Positions 34,774-43,807 of a stretch of 64,000 bases of DNA are shown here, one piece after another. Under the pieces are notes generated by a model. That model searched no databases. It saw only the letters and a list, made by a program, of their open reading frames with translations, and was not told where the DNA came from. Source of the DNA: DATKRB01 sp963794215 (GTDB lineage Bacteria > Actinomycetota > Acidimicrobiia > Acidimicrobiales > RAAP-2); NCBI GenBank assembly GCA_963794215.1, contig CAWCCQ010000001.1, positions 1,178,001-1,242,000 on the forward strand. Reading direction: 5' to 3'. The position numbers and the translations under genes are program-made. Position 1 is the stretch's first letter; each line of letters starts with the position of its first letter.

Positions 34774-35595
34774 ATGACCACGACTGCGTCCGCCCAGCGC
34801 CGTCACGGCGCCTTGCCCCTAAAGTTGGGCGCTCTCCTTTCCCATCTTGGATCTCACCCCGCCGGGTTCCACCCGCCCTCGCCACAGGCGGCCGACCCGG
34901 CCCCCGCCATGATGCAGGTCGCGGACGCGACCGGCATCATGGCCGGGGAAGCCGATGAGTGGACCCGTTGCCGGGAGCAAGCCCGCGACGCGTTCCTCGG
35001 TTCGCTACGTCAAGACGTGGCGAACCTTCACGCGATCCTCCAGTCACGCCAGGCGCTCTTGCATGCGCAGGCAACCGGGGCGCATCCGGCGGGCTGGGCA
35101 CGGGCCGCCGTCGGGACTTCGGAGCCCGCGCTCGTCGAGGGCACCGATCAAGACGCGCGGCCCCGGCTCCGCGCACTGCCGACCTTGGTCGACGACGTGT
35201 CGACCCCCACCGTACCGCCGGTGCCCGCAAACGGGTCAGCCCAGCAGATGCTGGCTCATTACACGGCGCCCGAGTCGCGCGTTGCCCCACCGGTCCCGGC
35301 GCTGCTGGCTCTTGGGACGAAGGACCCAGGTCCCCCGACCGATGTTCTGCCAGTATCGGCCGGGGCGGCCCTCCCGACATCGGCCGAACCAGCAAACCTG
35401 ACTGGTGACGTCAGGACGGTGCACGTCTATCAAACGACGATGTCGACCAAATCGAGGGCGCGCTCGGACAAGAAGATCGAGCGCACCATCGTGAAGTGGC
35501 AAGAGCGCGGCTACGTGCTGACCGAGGTGGACGATCAACGCTCGAGCGACGCGTCGGTCCTCAAGGCCGTGCTCACGTTTCACCGCCCCGCTTGA
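34774..35595 (+). CDS. Hypothetical protein with conserved-looking C-terminal domain
   Basis: ATG 34774 has AAGGAG eight nt upstream. The 273-residue product is cytoplasmic-looking. Residues 45-110 are helical (EWTRCREQARDAFLGSL, VANLHAILQSRQALLHAQ); 110-215 are Ala/Pro/Thr-rich; the last 60 residues form a compact basic domain (KSRARSDKKIERTIVKWQ, RGYVLTEVDDQRSS, LKAVLTFHRP). No family recognised. It converges with dapB, with about 55 nt between stops. Confidence 0.6.
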   Translation: MTTTASAQRRHGALPLKLGALLSHLGSHPAGFHPPSPQAADPAPAMMQVADATGIMAGEADEWTRCREQARDAFLGSLRQDVANLHAILQSRQALLHAQATGAHPAGWARAAVGTSEPALVEGTDQDARPRLRALPTLVDDVSTPTVPPVPANGSAQQMLAHYTAPESRVAPPVPALLALGTKDPGPPTDVLPVSAGAALPTSAEPANLTGDVRTVHVYQTTMSTKSRARSDKKIERTIVKWQERGYVLTEVDDQRSSDASVLKAVLTFHRPA

Positions 35596-35650
35596 CAAAA
35601 ACGGTGCAGGAGCAGCGCCGAGCAACCACGCCGAAGGGACGCAGCTGAGC

Positions 35651-36469
35651 TCAGAGTCCGAGCAGCGCCTCGAGCCCGATGGTGACGCCGGGTCGATCGA
35701 GCACCTCACGAACGGCGAGTAGCACGCCGGGCATGAACGACCGTCGATCGTAGGAGTCGTGGCGCAGCGTCAGGCTCTGGCCGCTCGCACCGAAGATCAC
35801 CTCTTGGTGGGCCACGAGCCCCGGAAGCCGCACCGAGTGCACCCGTACCCCGTCGGGCCCCTCCCCACCTCGCGCGCCCTCCAGCAAGAGGTCGGTGGTC
35901 GGATCGGGGGGCAGCGGGGACGAGCCGGCGTCGGCACGCGCCCGCGCCATGCGCTCGGCCGTGCGCATCGCCGTGCCCGAGGGTGCGTCGGCTTTTGCGT
36001 TGTGATGGAGCTCGATGACCTCAACCCCCTCCATGAACGGCGCGGCTAGCTCGCAGAAACGCATGAGGAGCACTGCGCCGATGGCGAAGTTGGCCGCAAT
36101 CACCGCGTGGGCATTCGAGGAGTCGAACGTCCGCCCAGCCTTGGCCAGGTCCTCCTCGCTCAGTCCCGTCGTCCCGACGACCGCATGCACGCCGTGCGCC
36201 GCGTACCACTCGAGATGCTCACGAGTCGCCGCGGCGATCGAGAACTCGATCGCCACCTGGGCAGCGGCATCCTCCAACGAGTCGACGGTGCCCGCCACCT
36301 GCAGGGCCGGGACGTCTCCGCCGATCACCTGGCGCAGATCGATGCCCGCCATGTTGGGGTCGACCGCGGCCACGAGCTCCATGCCGGGGTCGGCGATCAC
36401 TGCACGGCACGATTCTTGGCCCATGCGACCGCCGGCTCCGACGACGGCGACGCGGATCACGCTCGACAC
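35651..36469 (-). CDS. dapB: 4-hydroxy-tetrahydrodipicolinate reductase DapB
   Basis: DapB reduces hydroxy-tetrahydrodipicolinate with NAD(P)H in lysine and diaminopimelate synthesis, which feeds the cell wall. The nucleotide-binding loop VAVVGAGGRMGQ, VVGTTGLSEEDL, the catalytic ELHHNAKADAPSGTA and the C-terminal VIFGASGQSLTLRHDS are all present. Length 272 is normal. Start GTG 36469; a second GTG three codons on is possible. It lies 10 nt after the YfhO-like gene at the end of the minus-strand housekeeping run. Confidence 0.97.
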   Translation of the reverse strand: MSSVIRVAVVGAGGRMGQESCRAVIADPGMELVAAVDPNMAGIDLRQVIGGDVPALQVAGTVDSLEDAAAQVAIEFSIAAATREHLEWYAAHGVHAVVGTTGLSEEDLAKAGRTFDSSNAHAVIAANFAIGAVLLMRFCELAAPFMEGVEVIELHHNAKADAPSGTAMRTAERMARARADAGSSPLPPDPTTDLLLEGARGGEGPDGVRVHSVRLPGLVAHQEVIFGASGQSLTLRHDSYDRRSFMPGVLLAVREVLDRPGVTIGLEALLGL

Positions 36470-36478
36470 CTCTGCACC

Positions 36479-39298
36479 CTAGCCCCGCGCTCTCGAGCGA
36501 CGCCTGGACCAGGCGACCGCTCCGAGCACCCCGAAGGCGGCGACGCCCACGCCGCTGGCGATCAGTCCGAGCGTCAAACCCTTGGGCCGATAGCGGAAGG
36601 TCACCAGATAGGTTCCTGCTGGCACGCGCACGGCCTGGATGAGGCCGTCGGGGTGTACGGGCAACGCGACAGGAGCGCGACCGGCCCCTACCGCCACCGC
36701 TTGCGCGTGCCACCCCTGCTGGTACGCCTCGCTTCGCACCACCGTGACCGGCGTCGGCGACGACACCCGTACGACTGCAGTGCCGTTGTCCCCCTGTGAC
36801 ACGACGCGCACCTGACCCGCTGGCGACGAGCCGCCGAGCCACACCTGGGGTCGTAGAGCGGTGCGCTCGAAGCGCGCGTACATCTCCCAGATCCCGTCGT
36901 ACCGCCAGCCCGACTGGCCGAGGGCGTCCTGGAGCACGCCCAGGAAATCGTAGCGGGCACCACTCGCGCTGAGCACCGACGAGCTGTCCGCAATGCGCGC
37001 GCTCGCACCGCGCACCACGATGCCCACAGCGACCTGCGCGTGCGCAAAGTCCACGTCCCACCCGCGTTTCCCACGCGTGACCGACGCCTCGGGATAGACC
37101 GTCGTGCCACTCGGTCCCATGACCCCGACCTGGGGTGCCACGTCACCCGACGTGACGATGGTGGCACTCGTTATCCCCAAGGCTTGGCCGAGGTACAACG
37201 TCCGACGCTGTGGGGTCCCCGGTGCCGGCGCGCCGGGGCAGCTGTCCGAGGAGGCACCGACGACGGGAGCCTGGGGCCCCTCGGACTGTCCCGGCGGAAC
37301 CTGTGGGGCGAGGAACCTCGAGAGGGTGAGCAGGGTGTTCAGGCGCAGCGGGGTGAACACGCCACGGGCGAGAGCGCAAGGATCGAACGTGTCGAGCAGG
37401 TGGGCTCCGGTCGCGCTGCCGTAGGTGTTATCCACGATCGAGCCGTAGCCCTGCACGCTCGGAAGCCCGGTGAAGGCGTTCAAGTCGGGCTGGCCGATCT
37501 GGCTGAGCACATTCGTGTTCAATGCGGTGGTGTCGTAGATGGCAAACCGCCCGTTCGTTCCGAGCACCGCGGCCGCCTGCGCGGTCGTGGGCTCGAACAC
37601 GGGAGTGCCGGCGAACAGCGCGGTGTTCGAGGACAGGGAGAACAACAACAGGTCCACCACAACCACCGCGCACAACACCTTGCCAAAACGGGGCGAGGAC
37701 GGGCCCAAGCGCGCCGCGGCGCGCCGCGGCCAGCCGAGGGCCACCGCGCTCACGGCCAACGCCACCACGAGCTGGGCCAGGAGCCACGGGGTGAGATGGC
37801 GCCCCTGCAGGCCGCTCCCGCTGCCCCCTTCGTTGAACGCGCTCTGGAGTGGTCCGGGGAACGCGATGGCGACGACGCAGCATGCCACGGCCGCCAGAGC
37901 GGGGGCCGCGCTCACCCAACGCCGCCAGCCCGCGGACTGCCACCACGCGACGGACGCCATGTTCGGATCGGCGCCTCGGGCGGGCGCGGCAGTGGATCGG
38001 CGGACGACGCCGTCCACCCAGTACCCGAGGAGTGCGGCCAGACCCAGGTCCACAATCCCGAGGTTCCGACTCTGCAAGCGCGTCTTTCCGAAGAGGGGGA
38101 TGTGCCAGAAGAGATGGCCGAGGGGCGTGTACGGACCCCAGGTGAGCAGCAGGCCGAGCCCGACGAACAGCATCCACAGGCCCCAGTCGCCCGAGCGAGG
38201 GTCACGCCGCCGGCCGACGCTCGCGATGGCCAGCGTGAACAGCGCCACCAGCGGCAGCAGCCCTACATAGCCGGTGACTTCGGGCAGGTTGTAAGAGTTG
38301 AAGTAGACCGGCTGGTGCAGCAGACCCGCCCCCCCGAACAGGTCGGGCACGAGCAACAGGGCCGACCACTGCGGGTGCAGCGAACCGGTCCCGAAGAACG
38401 AGTACGTCTCGCTCGCCCGCTGGGACGCCTGGATGAAGGACCACCCCGGCAGCAGCTGCGCCGCGCTGAGCGCCAAGCCCCACAGCGCCCCGAGCGCCGA
38501 CCATCCGAGGTAACGAACACGAGCTCCGAGGGTCACGGCCCCCCCAAAGGGTCGGAGCACCTGCCAGCCCAGCACCACCGCGCACACGATCTCGGCCTCG
38601 GCGATCGACCTGGGCTCCCCGGTCAACAAGATGAGGCCGATCGTGGCGCCGAGCAGCGCCACCCAACGCCAGGGCGCCGAGCGCGCAGTGGCGTCCGACC
38701 GTGCTGCGCCGACCGGGCCGGTTCCCATCACAGCCCAACTGAGCCGGATCTGAGCCAGGATCACCAAGGGAATCCACCCCATCCCCTGAACGATGGGGAG
38801 GTGCACGAGCTGGCCCAGCATTGCGCCCGAAAATGCGTAGGTGGCTGCGGCCAGCACACTGGCCAACGGGCTTAGTGCGAACTGGCGCAGCAAGGCGTAG
38901 AGCCCGAGCGCCCCCGCCCAGTACACGCAGAGCACGTTCAGCACCCACGCCGCCACGGCGGGCAGCACCGCGAAGGCAAAGGTCCCCGGGTAGAGCGAGC
39001 CGGCGTTCAGGCCTCCGAGGAGCGGGCTGCCCGACCAGATACCCGAGTTCCACAGCGGAAGCTGACCGTGCCGCAACATCGTGCCGCTCAAGGCCCGCAG
39101 TGGGAAGTTCTGGATGAGGTTGTCGCCGGTGATAGCCGGGTAACCGGCCAAGGCGGGCACGACGAACACGACTAGCGGGATTGCCACCAGCACCGCCACC
39201 GCCCGCCCGTCGGGCGTGGTCGACCAACGGCGCAGCCAGTGCCACCAATCCGACCGACGCCTGCGCCGGCGCTCTCTCGCCTCGTCCCCCAGGATCAC
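36479..39298 (-). CDS. YfhO-like large membrane protein (GT-C superfamily-like)
   Basis: The 939-residue product (GTG 39298) has a basic N-terminus, then about twelve hydrophobic helices to residue 520, a large extracytoplasmic domain (about 560-880) and a last helix with an RRRSRARG tail. DNLIQNFPLRALSGTML, LPLWNSGIWSGSPLLGGLNAG (first loop) and FYFNSYNLPEVTGYVG-type segments fit YfhO-like proteins, which are implicated in glycosylating wall polymers or lipids in Firmicutes. The C-terminal VVRSEAYQQGWHA and TFRYRPKGLTLGL are also typical of this family. It sits between the M16 peptidase and dapB. Substrate unknown. Confidence 0.8.
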   Translation of the reverse strand: MILGDEARERRRRRRSDWWHWLRRWSTTPDGRAVAVLVAIPLVVFVVPALAGYPAITGDNLIQNFPLRALSGTMLRHGQLPLWNSGIWSGSPLLGGLNAGSLYPGTFAFAVLPAVAAWVLNVLCVYWAGALGLYALLRQFALSPLASVLAAATYAFSGAMLGQLVHLPIVQGMGWIPLVILAQIRLSWAVMGTGPVGAARSDATARSAPWRWVALLGATIGLILLTGEPRSIAEAEIVCAVVLGWQVLRPFGGAVTLGARVRYLGWSALGALWGLALSAAQLLPGWSFIQASQRASETYSFFGTGSLHPQWSALLLVPDLFGGAGLLHQPVYFNSYNLPEVTGYVGLLPLVALFTLAIASVGRRRDPRSGDWGLWMLFVGLGLLLTWGPYTPLGHLFWHIPLFGKTRLQSRNLGIVDLGLAALLGYWVDGVVRRSTAAPARGADPNMASVAWWQSAGWRRWVSAAPALAAVACCVVAIAFPGPLQSAFNEGGSGSGLQGRHLTPWLLAQLVVALAVSAVALGWPRRAAARLGPSSPRFGKVLCAVVVVDLLLFSLSSNTALFAGTPVFEPTTAQAAAVLGTNGRFAIYDTTALNTNVLSQIGQPDLNAFTGLPSVQGYGSIVDNTYGSATGAHLLDTFDPCALARGVFTPLRLNTLLTLSRFLAPQVPPGQSEGPQAPVVGASSDSCPGAPAPGTPQRRTLYLGQALGITSATIVTSGDVAPQVGVMGPSGTTVYPEASVTRGKRGWDVDFAHAQVAVGIVVRGASARIADSSSVLSASGARYDFLGVLQDALGQSGWRYDGIWEMYARFERTALRPQVWLGGSSPAGQVRVVSQGDNGTAVVRVSSPTPVTVVRSEAYQQGWHAQAVAVGAGRAPVALPVHPDGLIQAVRVPAGTYLVTFRYRPKGLTLGLIASGVGVAAFGVLGAVAWSRRRSRARG

Positions 39299-39345
39299 CG
39301 GCCCCCTCGTCGTGCGGGCTAGCCCAATCGCCTGGGGATCGGCGT

Positions 39346-40665
39346 TCAGCCGGCCTCCCCCACGGCGGCGGTCCGGCCATCATGGCCGGCCAGACCAAGC
39401 TCGTCAGGGTCGAACTGCTCAGTGTCGAACGGACCGACGACGGCGAGCGTGCGAGGAGCGAGAGTCAGGTCGCGGGCGACCGCCTGCACATCGTCCCGCT
39501 CGACTGCGTCAATGCGCTCGAGCTGCTCGTCGACGGTGAGCACCCTGCCGTGCAAAAGCAGCGACGATCCGACCCGGCTCATCCGCGCACCCGAGTCCTC
39601 ACACGCCAGCAAGGTTTCGGCACGCAGGTTGCCCTTGGCGATGGCCAACTCCCGATCGGTGATGCCGTGCTCAGCCAGGAGCTCGAGCTCACCGGTGACG
39701 ATGCGCAGCACCTCGGGCACGTGCTCGGGAGCGGTGCCGGCGGTGACAGCCATCGATCCGGTGTCCTGGTAGGACGCACGGTCGGACCACACCGAATAGG
39801 CCAGCCCTCGCTCCTCACGGATCTTCTGGAACAGGCGGCTCGACAGGCCCCCGCCCAGCACGTGGTTCAGGACGGCCAACGACCAGCGCCGCTCGTCGAA
39901 GCGTGATACCGAGCGCGTGCCGAGCACCAGGTGGGCCTGCTCGGTCGGCCGCCGAACCACCACTAGGGGCTCGACGGGCAGGGACGGACCCTGGCGAGCG
40001 GGTGCCTCTCCGCCGCGCAGGTCGCCGAAGCGCCGCTCGACCGCCTCGGCTACTTGCTCGTGCACGAAGTCCCCCGCCACCGAGACCACCATGTTTCCCG
40101 GGCGGTAGTGATGCTCGAAGAATGCTCGGATCGTATCGGGGCCCAGATCGCCCACGCTCTGGGGCGTGCCCAGGGTGTCGCGGCCGAGTGGGTGTTGTGG
40201 GAACAGCGCACTCTGCCAGCGTTCACCGGCCAAATCGGACGGCTCGTCGGCATGCATGAGGATCTCGTCGAGGATGACGCTGCGCTCGGCGTCGACGTCG
40301 GCCGCGCGCAGCGCCGGCGAGCGCATGATGTCGGTCAGGATGTCCAGGCCCAGTGGCAGGTGCTCGGCCAGCAGCCGGATGTAGAACGCCGTGTACTCCT
40401 TGGTGGTGAAGGCATTGCAGTCACCACCGACGGCGTCGAGCTCCTCGGCGATCGCCGCCGCGGAGCGCTCCGGGGTCCCCTTGAACAGCAGGTGCTCGAG
40501 AAAGTGCGAAGCGCCGGCCAGCGCGTCCTCCTCGTCGCGCGAGCCGGTGCCTACCCAGATGCCGATAGCCACCGACCGAACGTCCGCCATCGGCTCGGTG
40601 ACGAGACGGATCCCGCTCGGAAGGGCCTCGGTCCGGATCGCCGAGGTGAATGCTCGGAGGCTCAA
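39346..40665 (-). CDS. M16 family zinc peptidase (processing-peptidase-like)
   Basis: Residues 60-140 hold the inverted zinc site H-F-L-E-H and the downstream Glu in the region AFTTKEYTAFY...LDILTDI, as in M16B peptidases. The C-terminal half is the inactive partner domain with RRPTEQAHLVLGTRS and RLFQKIREERGLAYSVWS (R/Y substrate-binding pair). Length 439 is usual for single-unit M16B enzymes. The TTG start at 40665 overlaps the pnp stop (TTGA), which implies coupled translation. The rpsO-pnp-M16 order is common in actinobacteria. Probably a cytoplasmic peptidase of unknown substrate. Confidence 0.93.
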   Translation of the reverse strand: MSLRAFTSAIRTEALPSGIRLVTEPMADVRSVAIGIWVGTGSRDEEDALAGASHFLEHLLFKGTPERSAAAIAEELDAVGGDCNAFTTKEYTAFYIRLLAEHLPLGLDILTDIMRSPALRAADVDAERSVILDEILMHADEPSDLAGERWQSALFPQHPLGRDTLGTPQSVGDLGPDTIRAFFEHHYRPGNMVVSVAGDFVHEQVAEAVERRFGDLRGGEAPARQGPSLPVEPLVVVRRPTEQAHLVLGTRSVSRFDERRWSLAVLNHVLGGGLSSRLFQKIREERGLAYSVWSDRASYQDTGSMAVTAGTAPEHVPEVLRIVTGELELLAEHGITDRELAIAKGNLRAETLLACEDSGARMSRVGSSLLLHGRVLTVDEQLERIDAVERDDVQAVARDLTLAPRTLAVVGPFDTEQFDPDELGLAGHDGRTAAVGEAG

Positions 40666-43097
40666 CGCCGCCGCGACCGGGGACGTGAGCGGCGCCGATC
40701 AGCGTCGCCCTCCGGTCGCCCGCCGGACCCGGCCGACGGTGCTGCACCCGGACCGAGGTCGCCGAGCTCGGCGACCAACTCGGCCTCGAAGGCGTCCTCG
40801 AACGACACGGTTGGTGCGCCGTTGGGGGCCGCAGGACGCGGCCCACTGCGCTCGCCGTTGGACCGGGGTCGGGCGTCGATCTCTCCGTCGCCTTCGCCCA
40901 CCTCGTCGGGAACGTTGGCCAGGGACAGGGAGACCTTCCCCTGGGGGTCGATGTCGTCGACTCGCACCTCGATAGCCTGTCCGAGCGTCAGCACGTCCTC
41001 GACCTGCCCAACTCGCTTCCCTCCAGCCAGCGGCGAAAGCTTCGAGATGTGCAACAGGCCGTCACGCCCGGGTAGGACGCTGACGAACGCACCGAACTTG
41101 GTGACGTTCACCACCCGCCCCGCATAGATGGCGCCGACCTCGGCGCTCGGAGGGTCGAGGATCAGCGAGATCCGCCGGCGGGCCTCTTCGACGGCCGCGC
41201 CGTCCTTGGCGCCGATGGTCACCGTCCCGACCATGCCATCGTCGTCAACCGCGATATCGGCGCCCGTCTCCTGCTGCAAGGTGTTGATGACCTTGCCCTT
41301 GGGGCCGATGACCTCACCGATCTTGTCGATCGGGATCTCCATCGAGACGATCTTCGGTGCGCTCGCCGCAACCTCGCTGCGCGGCTCGGCAATGGCGCCC
41401 GCCATTACCGCGAGGATCGTCAAGCGGGCCTCCTTGGCCTGCAGAAGCGCCCGGGCGAGCACGTCGGCGGGAAGGCCGTCGATCTTCGTGTCGAGCTGCA
41501 GGGCGGTCACCGCGTCGGCCGTACCGGCCACCTTGAAGTCCATGTCGCCGAAGGCGTCCTCGGATCCGAGGATGTCGGTCAGGGTCACGTACGTGCCGCC
41601 CTCGTAGACCAGGCCCATCGCGATGCCGGCCACCGGCGCCTTGATCGGCACACCGGCCGCCATCAACGACAGCGTCGAACCGCAAACCGACGCCATCGAT
41701 GTTGACCCGTTGGAGGCGAGAACGTCGGACACCAGACGCAAGGTGTAGGGGAACTCCTCCTGGCTCGGGACCACCGGCAGCAGGGCCCGCTCGGCCAACA
41801 GGCCGTGGCCGATCTCACGACGCCGGGGACCTCGCATGAAGCCGGTCTCGCCGGTGGAGAACGGCGGGAAGTTGTAATGGTGCATGTAGCGCTTGTGCTC
41901 GTCGGGTCCGATGGTGTCGAGCAGCTGGTTCATCCGCGGCATCCCCAGGGTCGTCACGTTCAGCACCTGGGTCTCGCCCCGCTCGAAGAGCGCGGAGCCG
42001 TGGGCCGTGGGGAGGAGGTCGACCTCGGCTGAGAGGGGACGGATGTCCGCAATGCCGCGACCATCGACGCGCAGCCCGTCCTCGACGATGCGCTGGCGCA
42101 CCAGCTTCTTGGTCAAGGAGCGGACCGCGGCCTTGATCTCCCGCTCGCGGTCGGGGAATTCACCGGCGAGCGCGTTCACCACGGTCGCCGTGGCCTCGTC
42201 GATCGCCGCGTTGCGCTCGGCCTTTCCGGTCAGCAGGTTCGCCTTGCCGAGCGGCTCGGCACCGACCTGCTCCACTCGCTGCCACACGTCGTCCTGATAG
42301 TCGGCGAAGGTGCTGAACTCGATGGGGACGATGGGGCCGTCACGCTCGACCGCCGCCGCGACCAGCGCACGCTGGAGCTCGATGGACTCGCGGATCCAAG
42401 TCTTCGCCGCCTCGAGGCCCTCGGCTAGGACCTCTTCGGTCACCTTGGGCGCACCCGCTTCGTAGAGGCTCCACGACTTCTCGGTTCCACCGGCCTCGAC
42501 CATCATGATGGCGATTTCGGCGTCGGGCCCTTCGGAGAGCGCCCGACCGGCAACCACGAGCTCGAAGGTCGACTCGTCGCCCGCCTGGTAGGTCGGGTGC
42601 GGAATCCACGTCCCCTCGGCGCTGTAGGCGATCCGCACAGCGCCGATGGGCCCCTCGAAGGGGATGCCCGACATCATGAGCGCCGCGGAGGCGGCGTTGA
42701 TGGCCAGCACGTCGTGCGGGTTCTGCTGGTCGGCCCCGACGACCGTGCCCACCACGTGGACTTCGTTGCGGAAGCCCTTTGGGAACGAGGGACGTAGCGG
42801 TCGGTCGATCAGGCGGCAGGTCAAGATGGCCTGGTCGCTGGCCCGACCCTCGCGGCGAAAGAACGACCCGGGAATCTTGCCGGCCGCGTAGGCCCGCTCC
42901 TCGATGTCGACGGTGAGCGGGAAGAAGTCGGTGCCTTCGCGCACCGAGCGCGCTGCGGTCGCGGTGGCGAGCACCACGGTGTCGCCAATGCGGCCAAGCA
43001 CGGCGCCATCGGCAAGCTTGGCGAGCTTCCCGGTCTCAAAGCTCAAGCTTCGGTCGGTCCCGCTGATCGGGCTAGATACGGAGATGGCCTCGGCCAT
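40662..43097 (-). CDS. pnp: Polyribonucleotide nucleotidyltransferase (PNPase)
   Basis: PNPase degrades RNA phosphorolytically and can add tails. Two RNase PH domains are visible (first with RPLRPSFPKGFRNEV, second with DGRGIADIRPL, FSTGETGFMRGPRRREIGHG and GSTSMASVCGS), followed by a KH domain (IPIDKIGEVIGPKGKVIN) and an S1 domain (GAIYAGRVVNVTKFGAFV). A basic, Arg-rich tail of about 60 residues closes the protein. ATG 43097 is chosen for AAGGAG five nt upstream; a 17-codon upstream extension is unlikely. rpsO lies 267 nt upstream with a strong hairpin between them. Confidence 0.97.
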   Translation of the reverse strand: MAEAISVSSPISGTDRSLSFETGKLAKLADGAVLGRIGDTVVLATATAARSVREGTDFFPLTVDIEERAYAAGKIPGSFFRREGRASDQAILTCRLIDRPLRPSFPKGFRNEVHVVGTVVGADQQNPHDVLAINAASAALMMSGIPFEGPIGAVRIAYSAEGTWIPHPTYQAGDESTFELVVAGRALSEGPDAEIAIMMVEAGGTEKSWSLYEAGAPKVTEEVLAEGLEAAKTWIRESIELQRALVAAAVERDGPIVPIEFSTFADYQDDVWQRVEQVGAEPLGKANLLTGKAERNAAIDEATATVVNALAGEFPDREREIKAAVRSLTKKLVRQRIVEDGLRVDGRGIADIRPLSAEVDLLPTAHGSALFERGETQVLNVTTLGMPRMNQLLDTIGPDEHKRYMHHYNFPPFSTGETGFMRGPRRREIGHGLLAERALLPVVPSQEEFPYTLRLVSDVLASNGSTSMASVCGSTLSLMAAGVPIKAPVAGIAMGLVYEGGTYVTLTDILGSEDAFGDMDFKVAGTADAVTALQLDTKIDGLPADVLARALLQAKEARLTILAVMAGAIAEPRSEVAASAPKIVSMEIPIDKIGEVIGPKGKVINTLQQETGADIAVDDDGMVGTVTIGAKDGAAVEEARRRISLILDPPSAEVGAIYAGRVVNVTKFGAFVSVLPGRDGLLHISKLSPLAGGKRVGQVEDVLTLGQAIEVRVDDIDPQGKVSLSLANVPDEVGEGDGEIDARPRSNGERSGPRPAAPNGAPTVSFEDAFEAELVAELGDLGPGAAPSAGSGGRPEGDADRRRSRPRSRRR

Positions 43098-43322
43098 AGT
43101 GCTCCTTGGGTTGGGGGCGCTCATCGCCGGTTCCCAGTGGTCGACCACCCCGCCCGGCCCTGAGCCAGCCCTGGCGGACGGAAGGGTTCTCGGTGGGTGA
43201 CCGGCGACTGGCAGCCGACTGACTCGGCGCCCGTCTGTGTGTTTGCTCCTGCGGTGTTGCTGTCTTTCGTTCTCGTCTGGACGCTTCGTTTCGATGGTCC
43301 GTGCGCCGTCCGCTCCTCATGC

Positions 43323-43350
43323 GATCGCCCGGCCGGGAGGCCGGGCGATC
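43323..43350 (-). terminator. rpsO-pnp intercistronic hairpin
   Basis: A perfect 12-bp inverted repeat (GATCGCCCGGCC / GGCCGGGCGATC) around a 4-nt loop lies 14 nt after the rpsO stop on the minus strand. There is no T-run, so it may be a partial terminator or an RNase processing site, as is common between rpsO and pnp. Confidence 0.65.
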
Positions 43351-43364
43351 TGGCTGGTGAACCC

Positions 43365-43622
43365 TTAGCGACGGATGCCGAGCCGGCTGATGATCGACCG
43401 GTACCGCTCGACATCGTTGTTCCGTACGTAATCGAGCAGTCGTCGCCGTCGTCCGATGAGCCGCATCAGGCCCCGACGGGTGTGATGGTCGCCCTTGTGC
43501 ACCCGAAGGTGATCGGTGAGGTGGGTGATGCGTTCGGTGAGGATCGCGATCTGTACCTCGGGCGAACCGGTGTCGCTCTCGTGGAGCCGATACTCGGTGA
43601 TGGTTGCCTGCTTGTCGGGCAT
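43365..43622 (-). CDS. rpsO: 30S ribosomal protein S15
   Basis: The 85-residue product starts at ATG 43622 (an upstream in-frame start would add 20 residues not found in S15). It contains the S15 signature pieces HESDTGSPEVQIAILTERI, HLRVHKGDHHTRRGL and LIGRRRRLLDYVRNNDVERY. S15 binds 16S rRNA early in 30S assembly. It precedes pnp, as is usual. Confidence 0.97.
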   Translation of the reverse strand: MPDKQATITEYRLHESDTGSPEVQIAILTERITHLTDHLRVHKGDHHTRRGLMRLIGRRRRLLDYVRNNDVERYRSIISRLGIRR

Positions 43623-43807
43623 GTACGGAGAAACCTCTGGGCTGTCGTCGGTGCACGGTAGGTGCGGTGCCACGTCGGGCACCCGGACCGCCGTCGCACT
43701 TCGGGCGGCCCACCTCTATGCAGACCGGGGGCCTCCCCAGTCACGTCAAGCCTAGCAGTCGGGGGTGGAGCGGGGGGGCCCGGGGGACGCCACGGCGGCG
43801 AACCCCA

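Noticed and set aside
37040..38875. 611-codon plus-strand open frame
   Set aside because: Antisense to the YfhO-like gene; composition is Arg/Gln/Gly-rich with no recognisable domain.
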